This document shows positions 27,626 to 36,020 of a DNA stretch of 64,000 nt, piece by piece. The DNA comes from Leeuwenhoekiella polynyae (GTDB taxonomy: Bacteria > Bacteroidota > Bacteroidia > Flavobacteriales > Flavobacteriaceae). The notes below the pieces were generated by a model that saw nothing but the letters and a program-made list of their open reading frames with translations, had not been told where the DNA came from and ran no database searches. Made by a program: the position numbers and the translations under genes. Positions within the stretch are counted from its first letter, which is position 1, and every line of letters begins with the position of its first letter. Where the stretch lies: the NCBI RefSeq assembly GCF_004104075.1, contig NZ_QOVK01000011.1:62001-126000 (forward strand). Direction: 5' to 3'.

Positions 27626-28958
27626 AAGCTACATCGCTGCCTTATTGCTGTGGGTATTGCTTTTACTGGCGGGACTTACGGGACTGGCCTGGGGTATTGT
27701 AAATGCCCATATCTATTTTATTTTAGGAGGAGGAGTCTTTACCCTATTTGTACTGTTTAACCTTTACCGGTTTTTGACCAGGCGTTTTGTTGCCATGGAT
27801 GATTTTTTTGAAGCGGTAAAATACCGGGATTTTTCGCGCTGGTTTTCTGAAAAACACGGTCCGCAGGACATTCGCCGGTTGCATAAAGGCTTTAACAATG
27901 TCAATAAGACGATCAAGGCCATCAACAATGAGCGGCAGGCGCAGTTCGTTTATTTACAGAAAATACTGGAAATGGTAGATGTGGGCATTATCGCCTACAA
28001 TCTGGATAGCGGCCAGGTGCTATGGGCAAACGAGTCGCTGCTCAACACCCTCGATTTGCCCAACTTTAAAAACATCGGTTTTGTTGAAAAACGCAGGCCT
28101 CAGCTGTATGACGAACTTTTTGACACCTACCGTAACGAAGCAGTTTCGACAGCAATCACCTTGCGCAACGAGAACTTAAAAGTCTTGATTTCCGAAACGG
28201 TTTTTCAGGTAGAAGAAGATGCGTTTAAACTTGTGGTGCTGCAAAATATTGAAAATACGCTCAACCAAACGGAATCAGATGCCTGGAAAAAACTCCTGAG
28301 TGTGATGACCCATGAGATTATGAACAGCATTGCACCCATTTCGTCGCTTGCCGAAACCCTGCAAAACCACATTCAAAACAACCAGCAAAATGCAGCATTA
28401 CATCCGCTGGAATTGGACGATCTCAATGCAGGTATCAGCAGCATAAAAAAACGCAGCGAAGGCCTGATGAAATTTGCCAAGACCTACCGAAGCCTCAGCA
28501 AAGTCACGCACCTTAATCTGGAAACCGTTAAGGTGGGCGAACTCTTTAAAAGCATCAGCGATTTGATGCAGCCCTCACTCGCCGACAAACATGTTAGTCT
28601 TTATTTTAAGACTGAAAATCCTGAAATGCTTTTTGAGATTGACAGTTACCTTATTGAACAGGTATTGATCAATCTGATCCTAAATGCGATTGACGCGACT
28701 CAAGAGGTAAAAAATGCCAAGATCGTAGTCACGGCTTCTCAAAACAGTAAGGGCAAAGTTCAAATCAAGGTTAGAGACAATGGCAGCGGTATACCCGAAG
28801 AAATACGCGAGAGTATTTTTATTCCCTTTTTCAGCACAAAGAAGACTGGTAGTGGCATTGGCTTAAGCTTAAGTAAACAGATTATGACCCTGCATAAAGG
28901 TAAAATTCAGCTGCAGAGTGATGCCGATAATGGAACCGAGTTTACGTTGCAGTTTTAA
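27615..28958 (+). CDS. Membrane histidine kinase, partner of the response regulator
   Basis: The ATG at 27615 (MIYKSYIAALLLW) is chosen because it gives two membrane helices (about 7-28 and 32-52); a longer upstream reading lies inside the regulator gene. A linker and PAS-like region (about 110-210) precede the HisKA box with H233 in MTHEIMNSIAP, then the ATPase domain with N357 (NLILNAIDATQ), DNGSGIP (388-394) and GSGIGLSLS (412-420). The 447-residue protein has almost no periplasmic loop, so it may sense a signal in the membrane or cytoplasm. It ends just before a strong hairpin terminator. Confidence 0.92.
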   Translation: MIYKSYIAALLLWVLLLLAGLTGLAWGIVNAHIYFILGGGVFTLFVLFNLYRFLTRRFVAMDDFFEAVKYRDFSRWFSEKHGPQDIRRLHKGFNNVNKTIKAINNERQAQFVYLQKILEMVDVGIIAYNLDSGQVLWANESLLNTLDLPNFKNIGFVEKRRPQLYDELFDTYRNEAVSTAITLRNENLKVLISETVFQVEEDAFKLVVLQNIENTLNQTESDAWKKLLSVMTHEIMNSIAPISSLAETLQNHIQNNQQNAALHPLELDDLNAGISSIKKRSEGLMKFAKTYRSLSKVTHLNLETVKVGELFKSISDLMQPSLADKHVSLYFKTENPEMLFEIDSYLIEQVLINLILNAIDATQEVKNAKIVVTASQNSKGKVQIKVRDNGSGIPEEIRESIFIPFFSTKKTGSGIGLSLSKQIMTLHKGKIQLQSDADNGTEFTLQF

Positions 28959-28985
28959 AAATTTAAAACTAGTATCAAAACAAAA

Positions 28986-29010
28986 CCCCCTCGATAATCG
29001 AGGGGGTTTT
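28986..29010. terminator. Bidirectional rho-independent terminator
   Basis: A perfect 9-bp stem CCCCCTCGA/TCGAGGGGG with a TAA loop is flanked by A-rich sequence on the left and TTTTT on the right. It sits between the convergent kinase and DUF4374 genes and could serve both. Confidence 0.9.
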
Positions 29011-29039
29011 TGGTAATAGAGGATCAAGGCTTTTTATTC

Positions 29040-30395
29040 CTAGAATACCCCGATAAAGTGGCTTCCTTCTACATTTACAAGTTCAGCTCCTTTAGTAACT
29101 TCACCAGTTTCAGTATCTACAACATAGATATTACCATTCTCTCCTACAGGAGCCTGAGTAACATAGATATCGTTTCCATCAACAACAAAACCTTGATATT
29201 GGAATAAATAGAAATCTGGATCGTAAGGAATATCGTTTATTTTCTGAGCAGTTTTTGCATTCAAGTCAACTAAAGCAAAGAACCCTTGCGCTCCGGCTAC
29301 ACCTTCTGCAGAACCATCATGACGGTAAGCAACAACAGCTTTTCCGTTAGCTGCAGGTCTCCACGCTAGTATGTAAGCACCTTCAATTCCCAATGCGTCA
29401 TCTAAATTAAAGACATAAGAATCATCATACTTGTTGTCTGCCCCTATTTTTAAAATATGAGATCCTTGTGGATCGCTCTGATTAGCCTGATATACGCTTC
29501 CATTATATTCAAAAGCATTGATACTGCGGTATCCATTTGTATTACCTGTACCTACTTCTGAAATAATTACTGTCGGGTTCAATAAAGAAGGGTAATCTAA
29601 AACTATTGATCTTGATTCAAGCATTTCAGCATTTCTATCACGCTCTCCAGTTGTAGGATCTACTTTGCTTAAACGTGCGCCAATGTATAATTTATCACCT
29701 GCGGCATTTAAAGTAGGCATATCTATTCTACCTATGTAGTAACCTTGAGATTCTAATTCATCACTTAAGCTAATACTGTGTTCTTGAAATTCTTTAATCA
29801 AAGAATTTTCTAGATCTAAGGTTACAATCCCCATTTTTGCTTCAGTACGTAAATAAAAATCGTCTGTAGCATCATCTGGAGTATCATTATCACTAATTTC
29901 ATTTTCGGTAGAAACATATACAGCAGCACCCGTTTGATCTCCATCAAATAATTTAATCCATCGCGGTGCAGAACCTACATAAGGCTCTATACTTACTGCA
30001 GAACCGGTTTGAGCAAAATTCTGCCCTCCATTTACTGTATACTTGGTGTAATTCCCACCAGTATCACCGGCATAGCTAATGTTAAAAATAGTGTTTCCAT
30101 CTTGAGAAGATTGTAATCTTGCTGTTCTGTTAGAAGGTACAATAAATCCGTTATCAAAAGGCTCTATTGATATCGAAGGGTCTTTAGCATCTTCAGCGCT
30201 TACTGAATAAATAAGAGTTCCTCCATTTCCATCTCCCGGGTTTTCACCCATTCTGGCAGCAGCAACGGTAATCCATCTGGAATCTGTTCCATTTTCAATT
30301 TCTTTTACGGCATCATCAGTATCACAAGCAGTAAAAAGTCCTGCTGTAAGAGTTATTAGCGTAAATGCTTTCCAATTTAGAAATATACGTTTCAT
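29040..30395 (-). CDS. DUF4374-type lipoprotein (XusB-like)
   Basis: The 451-residue protein has a lipoprotein signal ending LFTAC (C24) and a repetitive beta-rich body consistent with a propeller, including the segment SRWITVAAARMGENPGDG near the N-terminus. It follows a TonB-dependent receptor by 19 bp. In Bacteroides thetaiotaomicron a lipoprotein of this kind (XusB) binds siderophores at the cell surface and works with the receptor XusA. The pairing here fits that model. No PepSY-type third component is seen in the window. Family assignment is from recognition of the sequence type, so moderate confidence; iron-chelate binding is inferred. Confidence 0.7.
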   Translation of the reverse strand: MKRIFLNWKAFTLITLTAGLFTACDTDDAVKEIENGTDSRWITVAAARMGENPGDGNGGTLIYSVSAEDAKDPSISIEPFDNGFIVPSNRTARLQSSQDGNTIFNISYAGDTGGNYTKYTVNGGQNFAQTGSAVSIEPYVGSAPRWIKLFDGDQTGAAVYVSTENEISDNDTPDDATDDFYLRTEAKMGIVTLDLENSLIKEFQEHSISLSDELESQGYYIGRIDMPTLNAAGDKLYIGARLSKVDPTTGERDRNAEMLESRSIVLDYPSLLNPTVIISEVGTGNTNGYRSINAFEYNGSVYQANQSDPQGSHILKIGADNKYDDSYVFNLDDALGIEGAYILAWRPAANGKAVVAYRHDGSAEGVAGAQGFFALVDLNAKTAQKINDIPYDPDFYLFQYQGFVVDGNDIYVTQAPVGENGNIYVVDTETGEVTKGAELVNVEGSHFIGVF

Positions 30396-30414
30396 TGTTT
30401 AGTATTTTAAGCGA

Positions 30415-32823
30415 TTAAAATTTATTGATTGAATAATTAAGTTTTAAGTAAAAGGCGCGTCCCGGTTTTTGAACAGAAAGGTTATCGTAAACCGGTTTGT
30501 CAAAAATATTTTTGACATCAAAACTCATAACAAAGTTGTTTCCGGGAAATGCATAACTCACCCCTATATCCTGAGCCAACTGTTCCGGAACTTTAAAGAA
30601 ATCATCTCCTACCGTATTGGATCCTTGCGGAACCAGGTATGAAAATTCACCCGTGTAGTACAGGGTATAGAATAGATTTAATCTTGATTTCTCCTGGATT
30701 AAATCTTTAAATGAATACCTCAAGTTTCCATTCATTGTTAAAAATGGAGTGTTAGGCACATCTATTTCTACGCCTCTGTTTTCTATTTTTAAATCGAATT
30801 TTGAAATATTAAAATTGACACCGAAGTTGTTATCGTAGCTATAATTAAACTGTGCGTCAAAACCTTTAGAATTACCACTACCTTGATTAACATATACAAT
30901 TAACTCTTCATCTACATTAAGCGAAGTCTCAATAGGCAGGCCTATTCTATCTTTAATATTTCGGGTAAATAAATTGGCGGATACACCAAATTGGTTTTTA
31001 TTAAGATTGAATGTTCCCAATCTAAACCCAAGATTGTAATTTTTACTCTGCTCAGGATTAATACTATAATTGGCAACAACATTGTCGCCATCATTACCAA
31101 ATATTTCAGTCTCATTAGGCAGTCGCACTGCTTTTTCTGCAGAAGCTAGTAAAGTAATATTAGGTAATACAGCATAAGAAAGCGCAAAGCCATACCCATT
31201 ATAAGTTTTATTACTGCTTATTACTTCATCTACAAGCTGATTGTTTCCGGCTGCATCTGTTTCAATCTTAGGATCTACATTTATCGTTTTTTGCTGATAG
31301 TATTTCCCAAATAAGCTTGCTTGTAACCTGTTATCAAACGCGCTGAACTCATAGGTCAGCGCAAAGATATTTTTGCGTAAATCACGCGTACCTACAAAAG
31401 TATTTTCTAAAACCGATCGCAACGCATCACTGTCTTGTCTGTCAATACTGCTAAAAACATGATTAGCAAGCACTTTATGGTTTTTATTAAAAGCATAAGC
31501 TAAACCGGTACGTACAGATGTAACATTTCGCTCTATTTTAGCAAGGGTAGGACCTCCTTCTTGTTGTGAACCCCAAGTGTACTCATATTCATTTCCTCTA
31601 AAGTCAACTGCAGGTTCTCCATTCCAACTGTAAGCTTGAGCTACAGTGTCACTCAACTGACGATTACGTTTTCCGTAATAGCCATTTACATTTACGTCGA
31701 AACCTTTAATAAAAAGATCCTCTTTCTGGTAGATCAAATTAGCCAGACTAGCATCAGATTCATAAAACCTTCCTTTATAAGGTCTTGTCGTCATAAATGC
31801 ACCATGCTGCACTTCATTATAATCTTCTGAACCGTTAAAGCCTACAAAAAATTGATCTGCCCATTTTACATCTGTAAAACCTACCTGCACCAAACCTCCT
31901 GTAGACCTATACGCATCATTAAATCTTCTGGCCGTGATAGGCGTTTGCACACCTCCCAAACCGGTTATTACAACGCTTCTTCCTGAAACTTTATAATCAT
32001 TATCAGAATAATTATGAAATCCAGAGGCTTTTACAGTAAAGCCAGATCCATCAAAGCGATATAACCCGTTTACACTAGCTTGTAGTGTATTAAAAGAGCC
32101 ATAAGAAACTGAAGCATTGAAATTTGTATTAGTCGCTTGATTGAGTACAATATTTATTGCTCCACCTAAAGCATCATCAGATAAATATCCGGGAACTACA
32201 CCTTTATACACCTCAATACGCTCTATCATTGAAGGCGGAATACTGTTTAAATTGTAAGAAGATCCAAAAGTAGAAATGGGAATACCATCTATAAAAATAC
32301 GCACTGCACTACCAGACAAACCGTTTAAAGAATACTCAACATTAGAGCCTAAGCCTCCATTTTGACGAATTTTTACACCTACACTAGTATTTAATAATTC
32401 GTTAGTTTGAATATTGCGCTGTGCAGCTTCATCGGTTTTTATTACATTGAGTGCAAAACCTTTTTTTTCCATTTTAGACTTTGCAGACTCTCCGCGTAAA
32501 GCCACTTCCTCCAACTCATAATCCTTATGATTTTTAAGCTGAATGTCATGACGCACATCAACATCGGTAATAACAACCTGATCAAATTCTATATAATCGC
32601 CACTGGTAATTTCAAGATTGAATGTACCTGAAGGCAAATCCTTAAACTCATACTTACCCGACCCATTAACGGTTTTTGTACGGGAGAGACTTCCGCCGCT
32701 TAGTTTGATTTGAGTACCTAAAACAACATAGCCATTAGTATCTTGAATAAAACCGCTCAAATCATATTGAGCCGCAACAGCAAATGGAATTATAAAGAAA
32801 AGAAGGAGTATTTTTTGTTTCAT
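30415..32823 (-). CDS. TonB-dependent outer-membrane receptor (XusA-like)
   Basis: The 802-residue protein has a signal peptide (to about AQ at 19), a carboxypeptidase-D-like regulatory domain (about 20-100), and a plug with LNTSVGVKIRQNGGLGSN and RIFIDGIPIS (about 145-185). A long beta-barrel follows, ending FYLKLNYSINKF. The shape is that of siderophore-type receptors rather than SusC (length about 800, no SusD next door). It imports a ligand across the outer membrane using TonB energy. With the DUF4374 lipoprotein it forms a two-gene operon, probably iron-regulated (see the box at 32853). Confidence 0.88.
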   Translation of the reverse strand: MKQKILLLFFIIPFAVAAQYDLSGFIQDTNGYVVLGTQIKLSGGSLSRTKTVNGSGKYEFKDLPSGTFNLEITSGDYIEFDQVVITDVDVRHDIQLKNHKDYELEEVALRGESAKSKMEKKGFALNVIKTDEAAQRNIQTNELLNTSVGVKIRQNGGLGSNVEYSLNGLSGSAVRIFIDGIPISTFGSSYNLNSIPPSMIERIEVYKGVVPGYLSDDALGGAINIVLNQATNTNFNASVSYGSFNTLQASVNGLYRFDGSGFTVKASGFHNYSDNDYKVSGRSVVITGLGGVQTPITARRFNDAYRSTGGLVQVGFTDVKWADQFFVGFNGSEDYNEVQHGAFMTTRPYKGRFYESDASLANLIYQKEDLFIKGFDVNVNGYYGKRNRQLSDTVAQAYSWNGEPAVDFRGNEYEYTWGSQQEGGPTLAKIERNVTSVRTGLAYAFNKNHKVLANHVFSSIDRQDSDALRSVLENTFVGTRDLRKNIFALTYEFSAFDNRLQASLFGKYYQQKTINVDPKIETDAAGNNQLVDEVISSNKTYNGYGFALSYAVLPNITLLASAEKAVRLPNETEIFGNDGDNVVANYSINPEQSKNYNLGFRLGTFNLNKNQFGVSANLFTRNIKDRIGLPIETSLNVDEELIVYVNQGSGNSKGFDAQFNYSYDNNFGVNFNISKFDLKIENRGVEIDVPNTPFLTMNGNLRYSFKDLIQEKSRLNLFYTLYYTGEFSYLVPQGSNTVGDDFFKVPEQLAQDIGVSYAFPGNNFVMSFDVKNIFDKPVYDNLSVQKPGRAFYLKLNYSINKF

Positions 32824-32852
32824 CTATAGGTTTGTTGCCAGCAAATTTATAC

Positions 32853-32875
32853 TTATTTAGATTAAGTACAAATAA
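32853..32875. promoter_or_regulatory. Candidate Fur-like box before the TonB receptor
   Basis: The 23-bp A/T-rich interrupted palindrome has arms TTATTTAGAT and TACAAATAA around a short centre, 30 bp upstream of the receptor ATG. Its TATTTAGA half resembles iron-box half-sites upstream of Bacteroidota iron-uptake genes. The match is partial. Confidence 0.4.
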
Positions 32876-33006
32876 AAATAAAGAACAATAGAATTCCTTC
32901 CTAAGCCCTATATATTCAGGTATTAAAACCTTTTACGTGAATTATAAACAAAAAAATTATTTTTAATAAAACTAAATAAACACGTATTAAAACGTCAATT
33001 CTCTAT

Positions 33007-33041
33007 AAAAAAAGCCCCTTCCTGTATTTTGGAAGAGGCTT
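33007..33041 (-). terminator. Rho-independent terminator of the phosphatase operon
   Basis: On the minus strand a stem AAGCC-(mismatch)-CTTCC/GGAAG-GGCTT with an 8-nt loop is followed by seven T residues. It lies 25 bp past the stop of the fused phosphatase. Confidence 0.85.
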
Positions 33042-33065
33042 TCATTTTGTAAAAAACAAATGTTA

Positions 33066-34826
33066 TTATGGGTGAAGGGCTTTTAAAATTTTATCAAAGA
33101 TCTCAGTATTCTCATAAACACCTCTAAACTCTTGCGCTTGTGGACCATAAGCAAAAACCGGCACCATAATTCCCGTATGATTCGTCGTTAAGAATTCGCC
33201 ATGCAATTTACCTGTTTTCAGATCTCCACTTATAATGCCAAACCCCGAAGTTTCGTGGTCGGCTGTTATGACTACCAATGTGTTTTTTGTTTTATCTGCA
33301 AACTTTAAAACTTCAGCGATGGTTTGATCAAAATCAAGCATTTCCTGTACGATTCCGCTTGTATTATTTGCGTGTCCGTTGCTGTCTATCTGTGCTGCTT
33401 CAATCATCATGAAAAAGGGTTTTTTAGTGTTCTCTAAAATGTCAAGTGACTGTTTTACACTATTGGGCAAGAGCGCTCCGCGTCCATCAGCAATTGAAGG
33501 TACTTTTCCATCACCCACATAAACCGCTGTTTTTTCCTTTATAGTATTAAAGTCGGTTAAGTTTTTTATGTGATACGAATCGGGTAGCAATGCCGCTTTA
33601 GACTTTCCACCGGCAATAAAGAAATCAATCTCACTTCCTTTTAAATCAGCAAGAATTCCCTGAGCATCATCGCGCTCTTTACGGTGTGCATAAAAGGATG
33701 CCGGAGTAGCCCCGTCAATCGCATCGGTTGTAATCAAACCAGTTGAGAAGCCTTTAGTCCCCAGAATTTCAGTGATGTTTTGCAGCGGTTGATCATCAGG
33801 TCCTACGCCAATCGCCCGATTATGTGTTTTGGTACCGGTAGCCATCGCCGTAGCTCCCGCAGCAGAATCGGTAACCAGATCGTCTGTTGAGGCAGTTTTA
33901 GAAAAGCCGATATCTTTCAATTGGGTAACCGTCAATGCGCCTCCATTTGCTATTTGACCCGAAGTGATTTGCGCCAAACCAGTACCGTCACCAATCATCA
34001 AAATCACATTGACCGGAGTAGTCTCATAATCGAATTGAAATTCCGGCTGATAGACTTCGATTTTCTGCGTATTTACATAAGTGTTTTGATCCAGAGTTTT
34101 AAGGTAAGTAACCGCTTCTCCCGGAGTATCAGTATTGATAAAATCTACTCCAAGATCTGCAAAACGCGTCCATGCAATCTTAGTATCGGGACTGCCCCAA
34201 AAGCGAAACTTCTTATTCACCTCATGCGCTTTTGCTATTGCTGCTTTTACCTTTTTGAGTTCAGGAGCGACCATATTCCCAAAACCATTCCATACCGAAT
34301 AATCTTTATAATTCACACTGATCAACGCTACTTTACTGAGGTCAATCTGATCTAAATCCTCTAAATCCTGATAATCAAACTGAATAAAATCCGGATAATT
34401 CTTATAGGTTTCTGCTGCCGGTCTGTTGCCTGAAATCACAAACGTAAGTTGATCTGTGTTGGCCAATTCCTGGTTTTGAATTGCTTTTATTACTGCTTCT
34501 AAAGTAGTTTCAGCATCAGATTTAATATCGATAAGCACATGGAGGCTTCTGAGTTTACCTTCTTCACTCAACTTTTTTAGCGGTTGTAAGTACAACTGAT
34601 CTAGTGTGTTCCCTGTAGAGATCTCATCTTCAGTGTGTGTAACAAAAAGGGTGTCGTTTTTTAAAAATACGTCGGCTTCAATACTGCTCGCCCCACCTAT
34701 ATAAGCTTCCCAAAAAGGAAATTCTTGTGCATAATCGTTATGTGAATGCACATGGTAAGCGGCTTTTTGTTGTGCAAAGCTTTGGATACTGACACATAAC
34801 AAAAAGATTAGAACTCTATTTTTCAT
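33066..34826 (-). CDS. GDPD/PLC-like domain fused to alkaline phosphatase
   Basis: Start ATG 34826 (MKNRVLIFLLCV) gives a signal peptide and overlaps the upstream gene by 11 bp; an ATG at 34844 would add six residues. Residues 22-248 resemble the Aim6-type PLC/GDPD fold: H29 in HSHND, E50 and D52 in IEADVF, H64, and FINTDTPG near the end. Residues 271-586 are an alkaline phosphatase with metal ligand D280 (MIGDGTG), nucleophile S321 (TDSAAGATA) and ADHETSGFG. The two domains could cleave a phosphodiester and then release phosphate from the monoester. That sequential activity is inferred. The protein is secreted, probably periplasmic. Confidence 0.88.
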   Translation of the reverse strand: MKNRVLIFLLCVSIQSFAQQKAAYHVHSHNDYAQEFPFWEAYIGGASSIEADVFLKNDTLFVTHTEDEISTGNTLDQLYLQPLKKLSEEGKLRSLHVLIDIKSDAETTLEAVIKAIQNQELANTDQLTFVISGNRPAAETYKNYPDFIQFDYQDLEDLDQIDLSKVALISVNYKDYSVWNGFGNMVAPELKKVKAAIAKAHEVNKKFRFWGSPDTKIAWTRFADLGVDFINTDTPGEAVTYLKTLDQNTYVNTQKIEVYQPEFQFDYETTPVNVILMIGDGTGLAQITSGQIANGGALTVTQLKDIGFSKTASTDDLVTDSAAGATAMATGTKTHNRAIGVGPDDQPLQNITEILGTKGFSTGLITTDAIDGATPASFYAHRKERDDAQGILADLKGSEIDFFIAGGKSKAALLPDSYHIKNLTDFNTIKEKTAVYVGDGKVPSIADGRGALLPNSVKQSLDILENTKKPFFMMIEAAQIDSNGHANNTSGIVQEMLDFDQTIAEVLKFADKTKNTLVVITADHETSGFGIISGDLKTGKLHGEFLTTNHTGIMVPVFAYGPQAQEFRGVYENTEIFDKILKALHP

Positions 34827-35952
34827 GCTGTTGATTTTTGGCATTTATGGCTTTTAAAATTTTATGATAAATGGCGCTATTCTGGTAAATTCCTTTAAAA
34901 TTTTCAGCGCCTTTTCCTGCCGCAAAAACAGGGATTAACTCTCCGCTGTGCTGATCTGTGGTAAAATAAACTGCAACCTTCTCCGGAACTTCAGTTTTCT
35001 CACCGGTTTCTTCGTCAACCTCATAGTATTTCCCAATGCTTGCCCCTCCTGTCTCGTGATCTGCAGTAATGACCAAAAGCGTATTTGGATGTGTTTCTAC
35101 ATAGTCTAAAACAGCGCCGATGGTTGTATCAAAATCAGCTACTTCTTCAATCATCATTTCAGGGTTCATATCGTGTCCGCCCCAGTCTATATACGATCCT
35201 TCAATCATCAGGAAAAAAGGTTTTTCGGCTTTGCCAAAATAATCAAGCGCCTCTAAACTAGCTTCCTTTAAAAAGTCACCACGCCCCTCTATTTTTGACG
35301 GAAGCCCTTCGTCTTCAATAATAAACGCATTACGCATCCCGGCTTTTGAATTGCCCAGCTTAAGGGTGTCCAGATGGTAATTATGCTCCAGTAACGTACT
35401 AAACAGATTCTTCCCGTCACTCCGGTTGCTCAGGAATTTACGGCCACCGCCCGCTAAAAAATCTACGTCGGCGGTAACGAGCTGTGCAGCAATTTCTTCA
35501 TGCATATCCCGGTCTTTAACATGTGCATAAAAAGAAGCCGGCGTGGCATGGGTGATTGAGGTGAGCGAGATGAGGCCGGTTTGATAGCCATCCTTTTTCA
35601 ACTTCTCTAAAATCGTTTCCTGTGGAATCGTGTCTTTTGAAACTCCTATCGCACGCTTATAGGTTTTTTGCCCGGTGGAAAAAGCAGTTGCCCCGGCTGC
35701 CGAATCAGTAATTTTATGACTGGTAGAATAGGATTTGTGCAGGCCTATTTCTTCAAAGCGTTCAAAATTGGGTGTACTTTCACCAAAATAAAACGCACTC
35801 GAAACCTGCGGAATACCCATCCCATCTCCAATCATCAAGATCACATTAAGAGGTTCTTCCGTTTGAGTTTCCTGAGCATTAAGTTTTAATAAACAGACGT
35901 TTACCAGCAGCGCACCAAGCACAACAAGACTTTTCTTCGTTACATTCATCAT
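34816..35952 (-). CDS. Alkaline phosphatase, single domain
   Basis: The 378-residue protein has a signal peptide (about 1-26), metal-binding D43 (MIGDGMG), nucleophile S84 in TDSAAGATA, EGSYIDWGGHD and TADHETGGAS metal ligands, and a C-terminal TTDQHSGELIP histidine. All the usual PhoA-family landmarks are visible, at a length near the family minimum. It precedes and overlaps the fused phosphatase and follows SusD by 68 bp. It would release phosphate from monoesters in the periplasm. Confidence 0.92.
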   Translation of the reverse strand: MMNVTKKSLVVLGALLVNVCLLKLNAQETQTEEPLNVILMIGDGMGIPQVSSAFYFGESTPNFERFEEIGLHKSYSTSHKITDSAAGATAFSTGQKTYKRAIGVSKDTIPQETILEKLKKDGYQTGLISLTSITHATPASFYAHVKDRDMHEEIAAQLVTADVDFLAGGGRKFLSNRSDGKNLFSTLLEHNYHLDTLKLGNSKAGMRNAFIIEDEGLPSKIEGRGDFLKEASLEALDYFGKAEKPFFLMIEGSYIDWGGHDMNPEMMIEEVADFDTTIGAVLDYVETHPNTLLVITADHETGGASIGKYYEVDEETGEKTEVPEKVAVYFTTDQHSGELIPVFAAGKGAENFKGIYQNSAIYHKILKAINAKNQQHEK

Positions 35953-36020
35953 TTGGTATTTTTAAAAATTTGAAACGGCAGAACTTGCGTTCCGCCATTT
36001 CAAAAATAATGTACTACATA

